In this document: one piece after another, positions 37,775-48,964 of the stretch
Layout: each line of letters begins with the position of its first letter
Numbering within the stretch: the first letter of the stretch is position 1
DNA from: Argentina anserina
Taxonomy: Eukaryota > Streptophyta > Magnoliopsida > Rosales > Rosaceae
Length of the DNA stretch: 64,000 nucleotides
Assembly: GCF_933775445.1 (NCBI RefSeq)
Contig: NC_065875.1
Coordinates: 16,863,555-16,927,554 of the forward strand
Direction of reading: 5' to 3'
Notes under the pieces: model-generated
What the model saw: only the letters and a program-made list of their open reading frames with translations
Database searches by the model: none
What the model was told of the DNA's origin: nothing
Program-made: the position numbers and the translations under genes

Positions 37775-40367
37775 GTTTAGCTTAGGGGTGGACAAACTGA
37801 CCCGAAAACCGAAAAAAACCGGACCCGAACTCAAATCGAATCCGAAAAAACCGAAACCCGAATCAAACCGAACCGAAAATAAAAAAACCGAACCGAACCG
37901 ATTCTATTTGGGTTGGGTTTTGGGTTCAGTCCCTTAGAAACCGAACCGACCCGAACAACCCGAAGTCAATGGTCAACGTTACAAAACGACATCATTTTGT
38001 CATATTTATAATTTTACATTATTCTTATTTTTTTAATAAAAAAATAGTGTGGTCGGCCTCACAGCCGCACATAATTTATAACCTAATTGACCTAATGTAT
38101 AAGAGACGCATTATTTAGCCGTCTTGCTTCCTTCATAATGCGATAGTTTTATTTTAAACCTAATATAAATGTTATGATACATTAGTTGACACTTAGGAAA
38201 TCGCCAACTCTAATTCGAAATATGATCGATCGACACCAGCAGATGTGATTGGTATATATATTTAGGAACCCCGTAAAAATTTCGTCCGTTTTGGACATGG
38301 TTTGACCGTTCGTAACTACGGTTAACTAAAAAAGATGCGTTTTCACATATTGAAACCCTATTGACCGGGGCTTTGCGAAATATATTTCTTTAGTGCGACC
38401 GCGCATGATAGATAACAAAAATTAAGTGATTTCAGATATGCAAACGGCTTTCGGCGTTCGCATATTTGTAATAGGTCCTCCCTTATGGCATAATAGTGGT
38501 GTTTTCGATTTACCAAAAATTCTAACGGTTAAATGAGGTCCGAATTGGATGAAATTTTTATAGGGTCACTAAATATATATACCGATTACATCGGCTGGTG
38601 TCGATCGATCCCTAGAAGTTTCCTTCATATAGTCGCTTCATAATGCGATAGTTTTATTTTAAACCTAATATAAAGGTTATGATACATTAGTTGACACTTA
38701 GGTGATCGTCAACTCTAATTCGAAATATGGTCGATCGACACCAGCAGATGTGATTGGTATATTTATTTAGGAACCCCGTAAAAATTTCATCCATTTTGGA
38801 CATGGTTTGACCGTTCGTACCTACGGTCAACCAAAAAAGAGGCGTTTTCACATAATAAAACCTAATTGACCGGGGCTTTGCCAAATAGATTTCTTCAGTG
38901 CGACCCCGCATGATAAGTAACAAAAATTAGGTGATTTCAGATATGCAAACGGCTTTCGGCGTTCGCATATTTGTAATAGGTCCTCCCTTATGGCATAATA
39001 GTGATGTTTTCGATTTACCAAAAATTCCGACGGTTAAATAAGGTCCGAATTGGATGAAATTTTTATAGGGTCACTAAATATATATAACGATCACATCGGC
39101 TGGTGTCGATCGATCCCTAGAAGTTTCCTTCATATAGTCGCTTCATAATGCGATAGTTTTATTTTAAACCTAATATAAATGTTATGATACATTAGTTGAC
39201 ACTTAGGTGATCGTCAACTCTAATTCGAAATATGGTCGATCGACACCAGCAAATGTGATTGGTATATATATTTAGGGACCCCGTAAAAATTTCGTCCATT
39301 TTGGACATGGTTTGACCGTTCGTACCTACGGTCAACCAAAAAAGAGGCGTTTTCACATAATAAAACCTCATTGACCGGGGCTTTGCTAAATAGATTTCTT
39401 CAATGCGACCCCGCATGATACGTAACAAAAATTAGGTGACTTCAGATATGCAAACGGCTTTCGGCGCTCGCATCTTTGTAATGGATTCTCCTTTAGGACA
39501 AATTAGTGGTGTTTTCAGTTTACCGGAAATTCTGACGGTCAAACAAGGTCCGAATTGGATGAAATTTTTACATGGTCACTAAATATATATACTGATCACA
39601 TCGGATGGTGTCGATCGATCCCTAAAAGTTTACTTCATATAGTCGCTTCATAATGCGATAGTTTTATTATAAATCTAATATAAAAGTATGATACATTAGT
39701 GGACACTTCAGCAATCGATAACTCCAGTTCGAAATATAGTCGATCGACACCAGCAGATGTGATCAGTATATATATTTAGGTAACCCATACAAATTTCGTC
39801 CGATTTGGATATTGATTGATCGTCCATACTTATGGTCAAGAAAAAAGGCGTTTTGACATTAAAATCCTCATTGACCGGGGCTTTGCCAAATGGAATTTTT
39901 TGGTGCGACCGCACACAATCGGTGACAAAAATTAGGTGATTTCATATATGCAAACGACTTTTAGTGTTCGCATATTGGTAATGGGTCTTCCCTTATGACA
40001 TAATAGTGTTATTTTCAGGTAAAAACCCATCGGGCTTGCGGGCCTCGACGAGCTTTTCAGATCCACGGGCTAAATGATGAGGCATAAGTCAATTAGGTAT
40101 GAAATAATCATTAGACTATTAGTTTTTCATCTTTATGTTAAATTTTGTACTTTTAAAATTAATATATAATATTACGTATTTTACATACGGGTAAAACCGA
40201 AAAAAAAACCGAACCGAACCGAACCGTACGGGTTGGGTTGGGTTGTGGGTCACAGTCTCTAAAATAGAAAAACCGAACCGAACCGAACCGAATTTAAAAT
40301 TTGGGTTGGGTTATGGGTTTTGTCCAAAACCGAACCGAATGGACCCGTGTCCACCCCTAGTTTAGCT
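37775..40367. mobile_element. hAT-like element, 2577 bp, with internal tandem array (copy A)
   Basis: The 8-bp GTTTAGCT flanks both ends (37775-37782 and 40360-40367). The element begins TAGGGGTGGACA and ends TGTCCACCCCTA, a perfect 12-bp inverted repeat. Just inside each end are long runs of 'accgaa' and 'gggttg' words (37790-37975, 40190-40345), also mutually inverted. The middle is the 505-bp tandem array listed separately. No transposase reading frame exists, so it is non-autonomous. Confidence 0.8.
38131..40017. repeat. 505-bp tandem array, 3.7 units, inside the hAT element (copy A)
   Basis: Units start with 'cttcataatgcgatagtt' at 38131, 38636, 39141 and 39646, a constant 505-bp period; the last unit is partial. 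Each unit holds inverted arms: 'tcgatcgacaccagc' near its left and 'ggtgtcgatcgatc' near its right. The arms extend inward through 'aaaatttcgtcc' and its imperfect complement for about 100 bp. The three similar minus-strand ORFs in it are repeat products. Confidence 0.85.
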
Positions 40368-40402
40368 GTAAATTAGGCTTTATTGCTTAGTTTCATGCTA
40401 GA

Positions 40403-41489
40403 TTAGTTGTAGAGTTTTTTTCACCAACAGTCCCTCAACTCTGGTGTACCTACCAATGTGATACCTCAACTCTTAATCGTACCAATGTGATACCCAGACT
40501 CTAGTATTGCTATCATTGAAGTACTTCCGTTAGTTTTTTTAAACTTTTCCGTTATCTTGGTGACGTGGCAGGTACGTGAGGCCCACAAAGAGGGTTAAAA
40601 GACAAAATTAACCTCATCTGAGAGGAGCAATGTTTTTCCCGCCCTTTACCTTGAGAAAGACACTCAACAATTCCAATTTTGGCGCCAATTTTCCCTCTCT
40701 ACTCCTTAATTTGTGTCTCTTATCTAAACTAAAGAACTACCGCCAACCAGTCGACCACGATCTGATAAAACCTAGATCAATCTCATTTTCTATTTTTACC
40801 CTAGCACTTGTTAAACTAACAGAATAAATATATAAATTTATATGGAACATCTCATTTCCACAATCTCATAAGAATATAAAAACACATAACTTAACGAAAT
40901 TCAAATACATGTTTAAGTACCATTAGTTGCCATCTTTTATGTTGATCTGCCATGATTTTTGCTTGTAAGAACTAATGGTACATGTAGTTGAATTTCGTTA
41001 AGTTATGTGTTTCTATATTCTTATGAGATTGTGGAAATGAGATGTTCCATATAAATTTATATATTTATTCTGTTAGTTTAACAAGTGCTAGGGTAAAAAT
41101 AGAAAATGAGATTGATCTAGGTTTTATCAGATTGTGGTCGACTGGTTGGCGGTAGTTCTTTAGTTTAGATATTAGACACAAATTAAGGAGTAGGGAGTGA
41201 AAATTGGCGCCAAAATTGGAATTGTTGGGTGTCTTTCTCAAGGTAAAGGGCGGGAAAAACATTGCTCCTCTCAGATGAGGTTAATTTTGTCTTTTAACCC
41301 TCTTTGTGGGCCTCACGTACCTGCCACGTCACCAAGATGACGGAAAAGTTTAAAAAAACTAACGGAAGTACTTAAATGATAGCAATACTAGAATCTGAGT
41401 ATCACATTGGTACGATTAAGAGTTGAGGTATCACATTGGTAGGTACACCAGAGTTGAGGGACTGTTGGTGAAAAAAAATCTTAGTTGTA
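40403..41489. mobile_element. Mutator-like foldback element, 1069 bp (copy A)
   Basis: The 9-bp TTAGTTGTA flanks both ends (40403-40411 and 41481-41489), the target size of Mutator-like transposases. Nearly the whole element (40412-41480) is one inverted repeat: arms of about 515 bp are almost identical around a loop near 40930-40970. The mirror-image 65-codon ORFs at 40630-40827 (plus) and 41065-41262 (minus) arise from this. No transposase. Confidence 0.85.
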
Positions 41490-41778
41490 AACAAGACATG
41501 TTTGAATAAATTGATCTTCATGTTGAATGAGTAGACATATGTTATATACTGTCGTGAGTGTCTTTTACAAAATCTTATTTATCTGTAGATGGTAGTGGAA
41601 TGGTATATAAATGATTATTCTGGCATTGATTTCATTTTTATAAAAACCCAGTGATTTCCTTAAAAACAAAATACAGTGAGTCAACGACCATCTAAAAAGC
41701 TCCCAGTTAGTATTGGATAATGAAGCCCACAATTTGAAACACAGCCCACATCGACACCAAGCTCATAATACAACACCC

Positions 41779-42852
41779 TAAGGGCACGTTTGTTTTCCCA
41801 GAACTGTCTAATTCCGGACTAAGTCTCTACTTACTCCTGGACTGTGCTGTCTTGGGTTATGATACATTAATTCCAAAATCCATGTTTGGTGCAGTCTCGG
41901 ACTAACCTCAAAACTAGCAAAATCACCCTCCTCTCCCTCAACCATGATCAACTTCTATGCCGCAAACGACGGGCCGTCGCAAATGGACGACCCACCCACC
42001 ACCAAAATCACCTGCATCTTCGTTGGAATCGAAGTCCAAAATCACATGTGTTGAAAAACAAGAAAACACTAGAACAAACCAGTCTTTCTCACAAATTGTT
42101 AATCAATACTAGAGTGGTTGAAGTGGTCGACTGGTTTGAGCTTTAGTTAACCAAATGGCAGGAGCTTCTTCACAAACACAGTATATAAGGATCGACCAAA
42201 TCGAAGACCGGTGATGAACTCAACCCAATAAACCTTCTAATACTGCAACAAGCTCTACACAAAGCTCTCTAGAAGAACAGAATTGTCGGAACAACCTCCA
42301 ATCTTGGAGAACGACGAAGAACAACGAGGAACATGAAGAACCCATAAAATGCAATAATGAATCAGTCCATAAAACTCAACCAAATTGAAAACTAATTACA
42401 TGGACTTGTAGAACTTGAGGAGGAGATCGATATTTGTATCGGAAGCTGTTGAATTTGTAGCCAAAAATGCAGAACTCGTTTAGAGGCCCGATACTCGTCA
42501 CTGTGATTCCTCATTCTACAATTATCGATCAGAGAACCCGAAGCTTGGGACTGTGTGTTGTCGGCGCCGAGGTGGTTCGAACGGAGGAGCGAGGTCGTTG
42601 TGTTCGTGGGTCGGCGAAGCTGCAGTCGGCTCGGTGACGAAAGTCAAAGTCTCGAAAAGAAGCGAGAGGAGGAGAGGGCTTCTGCAGTCCCCCCAAAATC
42701 AGCGCCTCTCTATAGTCCCTGAAATTAGAGAAGCGGGGACTAGCTAGTCTCATTTAACCTAATCTCGTGTTTTCCCAAACATGAGTTTCAAACTAATTTT
42801 TTGGACTATGGAGTCCAATCCCAACTAATCTCCCGTAACAAACGTGCCCTAA
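41779..42852. mobile_element. PIF/Harbinger-like element, 1068 bp (copy A)
   Basis: It starts GGGCACGTTTGTT and ends AACAAACGTGCCC, a perfect 13-bp terminal inverted repeat. It is flanked by TAA on both sides (41779-41781 and 42850-42852), fitting the 3-bp target of PIF/Harbinger elements. The interior includes a GC-rich stretch at 42540-42740 with no recognised protein. Non-autonomous. Confidence 0.75.
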
Positions 42853-44077
42853 TTCCCTAAAGAGTTAATTTTGCCATAGGTACCCAAACTATTGTGGCAA
42901 GGTCAATGTAGTATCCTAACTCTGAGTTGTACCAATGTAGTACCCAAACTTGTAATTCGCTATCAACGAAGGGTCTGAGCCCAATTTCCGTTACGGCTTC
43001 GTAATCTCGGTCATGTGTCCCACACGTGACTACACAAAATTTTTTAACATCGGTACCCAAATTCTTGTGGCAAGATCAATGTAGTACCCCAACTTTGAGT
43101 TGTACCAATGTAGTACCCAAACTCGTCTTTCTCTATCTACGAGGGGTTTGAAGCCAATTTCTATCACAACTCCATCTTCTAGGTCACGTGTCATAACTTC
43201 TTGTCTTTTGTCATTTTCTTCTCATTCTCCTTCACTCTCACTCATTCCACACTGTATTTTTGAGCTCAGATTTTGAGGCAAAGCAACACTACGGGTTGTG
43301 TTTCTTCCAAACTATTCAATCAGGATGACGACTTCTCCCAACTCTGCCTTGAGCCACAACATCGTCTCCTTCACATCCTCCACCTACAACCTTCTCTCCC
43401 TCCACCTACGAAATTTGAGGCATGTAAAGCGGTGTGGTCGGCGGTCGAGAATCTCAAAGTGAAGGCCTGCGATCGTGACGTGTCGATGGATCGGGGATTC
43501 CAAGGAGAGGTGGAGGAGCTCGAAGATGGTGTTGGTGGTGAAAGAGGAGGCGGTGGGGATGAGAGGAGGTGGAGCTCCTCGATGCCACACTGTGGTGGTG
43601 AGGTGTCCGGAGCATAATTAGAATGGGTTGGTGTTTTGCCCAATTTGTAAGTTGTTTCTTAATTCTAGATATTTATTATAAGAGTTTCTTATTTAGGGCC
43701 TTAGAACCCATATAAATCTATTTAGGTAAATATCTTTTTTATTTTGATCCATAATACGAAACCGTGACGTAAATTGGCCTCAGACCCCTCATTGATAGCG
43801 AAAAACGAGTTTGGGTATTATATTGGTACAACTCAGAGTTTGGGTACTACATTGACCTTGCCACAAGAGTTTGGGTACCGTTGTTGATTTTTTTTTGTGG
43901 TCACATGTAGGACACATGACCAAGATAACGGAGCCGTGACGAAAATTGGGCTCAGACCTTTCGTTGATAGCGAATTACAGGTTTGGGTACTACATTGGTA
44001 CAACTCAGAGTTTGAGTACTACATTGACATTGCCACAATAGTTTGGATACCGATGGTGAACTTTTTTCTTACCTAAA
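42853..44077. mobile_element. Mutator-like element with duplicated TIR modules, 1207 bp (copy A)
   Basis: Flanked by TTCCCTAAA (42853-42861) and TTACCTAAA (44069-44077), a 9-bp target duplication with one mismatch. The left arm has two diverged modules with a 173-bp offset, each starting 'ggtacccaaa' (42879, 43052). The right arm has the matching two in inverted order (about 43758-43885 and 43925-44055). Between the arms, 43,270-43,615 is GC-rich and exon-like in composition, possibly captured host sequence, but I recognise no protein. Its left target duplication starts directly after the TAA of the neighbouring PIF-like element. Confidence 0.7.
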
Positions 44078-44966
44078 CCAGAACCGGACCCATTTGGCGC
44101 CTTTCACTTTTAAGTTGAGCCATTGTACCCTTTATCACTGTTTATCCTTCTTATAGGGTTTTAGACTTTTAGTTCTCCAACTCCTTCCTCACCTTATTCT
44201 TCTTCTCTGCTCTCAGCAAAGCCAGCTCACGTAATAGCTTTGTCAGATTCCTGTCGGCGTTTAATCCGCCTCTGGACCTGTTCGCCATAATGTACTTCCG
44301 GCAACGACAAAATCAAGATAGTTTATTACTTTATATGGGTCACTTAATCACTTGATGTTTTTTATTTTATATGGTGAAAGATTTGACTTACATTCCTTTC
44401 TACCCTTATCGATCTAGCTTATGTAAACGGAGAATGTGTAATTGCTTCTCGTCATGTGGCTCATGTAAACGGAGAATGTGTAATTGCTTCTCGTCATGTG
44501 GCATATGTAAACGGAGGACATACTGATTAATACCATCTTAGTTTTTCAATTCAATAATCAATATGCGGTCCTTTTTTTCTTTCTTTTTTTCAATTTTTTA
44601 CCTGTTTCCGTTTTACCTGCTATCCGTTTTACAAGCTTATAACGACCAATTTCGAAGATATAAAACGGTTCAACTACACTGCCAGTTTATACCTGACTTC
44701 CTCTAGCTAGATGATGGGGTAGAGGCGGTGACAGAACTCGCGCTATTACTTCACATGAACAAAGGTGCTGGCAAGACTAGTACGTTATGCCGGCAGAAAC
44801 TCCACATTGATAAAACAACATCATTTTGTTTTTCTTTAACACATTTTCTTTTGCATATATTAGTATATATCTTACTGTTACTTTTCTGTGTAGAAAGGCA
44901 ATATCTATCGCCAAGCCAGTAATTGAGGAAAAAGCGATACTAGAAAATCTTGGAGCCGAATATCAG
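44078..44966. other. Spacer, no gene recognised (copy A)
   Basis: AT-rich sequence with pyrimidine-rich stretches and the 42-bp tandem repeat. No coding sequence supported; repeated in copy B at 62783-63671. Confidence 0.4.
44417..44519. repeat. 42-bp tandem repeat, about 2.4 units (copy A)
   Basis: 'atgtaaacggagaatgtg' recurs at 44421 and 44463, and its start again at 44505, with a constant 42-bp period. The first two full units are almost identical. Confidence 0.85.
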
Positions 44967-45602
44967 GGGAATAGCAGGGGCGGGCCTAGTGCATGGTATG
45001 GCGGACTCAAGTCCACCCACATTTTGGGCAAAAAAAATAATTATATATATATATATATATATTAGAATAGGGCTTCTACGTTAGTAATGTTACTAATGAA
45101 CTTATGTTATCCACAAAAAGAGCCCTCACTTTTTCTAGTTGATCACAATAGTGCCTACAACAATGACAGACTAACGAACTTATCACTCTTTCTCTCTGCT
45201 TCAATCTCGTTCTCTTTCTTATTTGTAGTTCGTCTTATTGACTTTTTTTTTTCAATTTTGAGGCCCAATTTAAATGTAATTAATTAAATTTTTAATTTTA
45301 AACATTGGAGTTAAGGACTTAAGATAAGATAATATCTACATTACCTTATTCATTAGTTTATTTATGTGTATATAGCAGCGCGTGTAATATGATATAGTAG
45401 AAGATTAAATATTTATCGAACCGTTTAATTAACTCTTGTATTTTTTTTTGCATATGAGGGATTAACTCTTACATCCTACCCTGATTAGGTCTATCTTTCT
45501 TTGTTTCAATTAATAAAGTTATTTGGCACCGCCGCGAATTTTTTCGTTACAAAATTCAAGTCCACCCATTGTTGGATTACTAGGTCCGCCACTGGGGAAT
45601 AG
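44967..45602. mobile_element. hAT-like element, 620 bp (copy A)
   Basis: GGGAATAG flanks both ends (44967-44974 and 45595-45602). The element begins CAGGGGCGGGCCTAGT and ends with the complement of CAGTGGCGGACCTAGT, 14 of 16 matching; the CAGTGGCGGA-type end is common in plant hAT elements. The interior is AT-rich and includes a (TA)10 run at 45042-45063. No transposase. Confidence 0.8.
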
Positions 45603-45645
45603 AGAGTATGAGAATAGCAGATTTGGCCATTTGGGTTGACTTATA

Positions 45646-45992
45646 ACATCTTTAGCAATACTAGCCATATTTCAGTTAAATTTTAACAAAAATAGTTTAA
45701 AAGTCATTTTAGTTAGCCAAGTTAGAAATATGTCTACATCATTTCTCTATATTTTAGGTTTATTTGAATTCAAAAATATTTATTACATGACTAAAATGTA
45801 TTTTAAATATATTTATAAATTACAAATAATTTCATATAAGAAATGTTTTAAATTCAAATGTTTAACTTTGAGCTATCTCGCTCGACAAATTTATAATAGA
45901 GAGTATGGTGCAACCATTATTTTTCGTAAAAAACTAAACATGTTCTCTAAAATATCTAAATAGTTATAAATTATAATAGTCTGTTAAATATG
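45646..45992. mobile_element. MITE related to the one at 17664-17918 (copy A)
   Basis: Shares with the first family member the words 'agccatatttcagttaaatt', 'gagctatctcgct' and 'tataatagagagt' in the same order, and ends near 'atatgctc'. It is longer by an internal stretch. Boundaries are approximate. Confidence 0.55.
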
Positions 45993-46289
45993 CTCTTTAA
46001 CACCTTCCTTCTCATGCATATTGCAGATCGATCATCATGTCATACTTAGTTTTACGGCACCAATACGTCTTGATCATCAGTCGCCTGGAGACCGAGCTTA
46101 GAGTGTACACATTTGGTACCCATACTATTGTCAATCACTCAAATATCAATGTTCTTCATCTTCAATCTTTCTTTCGCAGACAAGCCACATTCCCCATCTC
46201 ACAGTGACCATGCGAGTATCAAAATGACTTTTTTGTTGTTCATAAAATTATAGATAAGCTCGATTTAGGAGCCTCTCTTTTAAACTAAA

Positions 46290-46511
46290 CCCACACTCTA
46301 TTTTACTTTAGGAAACTTATATTCATATCTCCAAAAACGGTATTCAGACCTCTTTAATTAGTGGACCTCCATTTTATTTTTACAAATACCTCAAATGCTA
46401 TTTAGATCTCTATAGCATTTTAGGAAAACTATTTACCAATTTTATTATGAATTTAGAAAACGTGTAGAACAATAGAGAGTGATAAGACTATTGTCTATTA
46501 ATTTCTTTTCT
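46290..46511. mobile_element. Truncated MITE-like fragment at the duplication junction
   Basis: Follows the left part of the element at 31990-32175: 'ctaaaaacggtattta' and 'atactatttagat' words, then 'ctattaatttcttt' in the same order, with many substitutions. The match stops at the A/B junction at 46511/46512, so the duplication breakpoint cuts this element. Confidence 0.5.
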
Positions 46512-48964
46512 AGGATGGATGTTTGTCTCTGACTCTGAGAATTATCCATTTTTAGTATTTGACTGTGTATTAATCTAGTATTCCTTCTCGGTCTTTCACT
46601 CTTTCCAGCAAGCAAAATGGTAGTGTCATAGGTGGATATATGACAAACCCTAGCTTAAACCCTAAGGAAAGAAAATGGCCATTGTTGTCAGCTGTCTTGT
46701 TATCTTAACTTCATCGATTATATTGGAGGGTTTGTATCATAGCTGCTAGTAACAATAGTTCAAAGATATGAATGAGTTTCGAAGAACCCTGCACATATAT
46801 ATGTATGATGTATCTGTAGGTTTAAGCTGTTTCATGCATGTTATGTAATCAAAGAGCTATAAATCTACCATGCACCCACCCAAGTGACCCAACCTAACAA
46901 GAATTTGAGAAGAAAAATAAAGAGAGGAATTAGGGATATATGGATTTAACTTTCTCTTCGAAAACAATAATTGATCGAACTCTGAGAAAAGTTAGTAGTA
47001 TTTACTTCCTTACAACTACGGTGCCTTAGCATCTACAATAAGTTGCCCCAACTTATTGTTACCAATTGCCCAACGTTTTAAACATGGAAGTACTGCAAGG
47101 ATGAGTCACTTCAAATTAGATTAAATACAGATCAATTAGAGATGCTCTATGATCAGATTTTGGATTGATGCTGGTGTTAGTGTATGACTTTGGCACTGGT
47201 TGTGCCGGATGTTGGTGGCCGGAGTTGGATCGAATTCATCACTTGTGCGGTGGATGATTCGAGCTTGACTAAACATATACGTAGGATTCGGGATAAAAGC
47301 CGTCACATACTTGATACTTCATTCGTCGCCAAATTCAAATTGGCAATCCAAGCCACATTTGATTATGAATTTATGAGTCAAGAAGTACATATCAGGCGAA
47401 CCACTTAAATTGGTCCACTATATATATATATAAAACCTTGTATACAACCTAATATGTACGTGTGCGTCCATATTTTTCCTTATGATAATGTACGTTGTAG
47501 ATCTGATACCTAATTATAAAACTAGACTAAAACATATGGTTCATACTTCATAATATATTATCGTAAAAAAAAACTTCATTATATATTATTTGGCTTTTCA
47601 ATTTTTGTTTAGTTTAGTTCTTTCATGAAGTTCACACAGTTGGATTGTTCTCCCATCCATCATTCAGTTTTGCTATTAAGAATTGAAAAGATTAGCTAAA
47701 GATATGTTTGATAGAAATGAACAAGAACCTTTTGCCAACTGTACCAAATATTCTCTTGAATTAAGAAACATGCGGCTATGTTCATATCTAGATATTCACA
47801 CAGCCCCACTTTCAAATTTCCTATAGGCTCGAAAGCTTCGCTGGATCAACTTTACGGCGATGAACAATAACTTGTGCCTTTTTGGTGTCTAGTGTGAGAC
47901 TTAAAAACTCATACCCTGACGTGAAAGTTGGAAATCTTTGGTGCTTTTGGACTATTTTTTTTAATCAGTTTGAGATGAATAACTATTTTTTTTAGATGAA
48001 TAACTGTTAGCAAAACTTCCAGGTCGAAAAGTTTGATCATCAAAAGCTATAACGTTCAAAAGAAAGTTGAATGAGCTTGGAGACAGCTAAAAGAAGGAAG
48101 CATTCTAGGATTTAAGCTTATATCGGTTTGCAAAAGGGAGAGCATCTCGAAGAACAAACGGGGAAACCAATTATGAAACTCTTGGTAATGTATTTGATCG
48201 ATAGGTGATGTAGAACACAAAGATGGAAGTTTTAGTTGCGGAGTTTATGTAACTTACAATTTCTTCACGACGCTTAATTAGTCTTGATACTTAATTAGGA
48301 ATTTAGGAACTGTATTGGCAAGAATTTCACTAGCTAGGGCGTCACACCACTCAAATATAAAATTGATCGGTTTGTTATACAATTTAGGCATCCTTTCTTG
48401 AACTCGATCGATATCATTGTGTTACGATTCTCTGGTCAAGATACTAAACTATGAACATGCGACTAATACAATATAAATATTGTGGTAGGTGTGACATAAC
48501 ATGCCAGAATGCCTGAGTATTAGTTGTGCCAAACTTTAAAGTGGTAGACAGAGTGGCATTAAATCAAGCTCGAACCATGTTTATATGAATACCTTAAAAA
48601 AACAGCATGATTAAAATGGTAGAACATAGTACAAAAACTAAGGTATGGCGCGCATAGTATTCATTCCGTGGGCTAAAAGTGAGTGACAACGAAAGGAGAC
48701 CGAGGTAGATCCTATACATGTCATTCTTGTAGTGGAAAAGAGACACCAAATTATGCAATTAACCAAGCAACTTTAGTGTTTAGGAAAACACGAAGACACA
48801 AAGATTGAAATTGCATGGTTTGAAACTCCAATGTCTATGTTCATCAACCCACAAATTAGATCACCAAGGCGATCCACTCATTTTCAGTCTAGACTTGGTC
48901 ACGGGAAAACCAAAATCCAATCGAGTGTTTGAAGACTTGAGGAATATATAAGAAGTTGTCATAT

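Larger units (their letters stand above)
29406..46511. repeat. Tandem segmental duplication, copy A (17,106 bp)
   Basis: Sequence from 29406 onward recurs, in the same orientation, from 46512 to the window end. The offset is 17,106 bp until about 31,860, then 18,705 bp, because copy B has a 1,599-bp insertion. Copy A ends where copy B begins, so the arrangement is head-to-tail with no spacer. It holds one complete polygalacturonase-like gene and all the transposons listed for this interval. Confidence 0.95.

Noticed and set aside
38687..39914. Three similar minus-strand ORFs of 68-78 codons
   Set aside because: They recur because of the 505-bp tandem array and are not a gene family.
38131..40017. 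CRISPR-like regular repeat spacing
   Set aside because: The period is 505 bp with no short-repeat and unique-spacer pattern, and the setting is plant nuclear DNA.
40630..41262. Mirror-image pair of 65-codon ORFs
   Set aside because: The two arms of the Mutator-like foldback read on opposite strands.
43273..43643. GC-rich ORFs of 114, 90 and 68 codons on both strands
   Set aside because: Overlapping open frames on both strands of a GC-rich transposon interior; none gives a recognisable protein, so possible capture is reported only as a finding.
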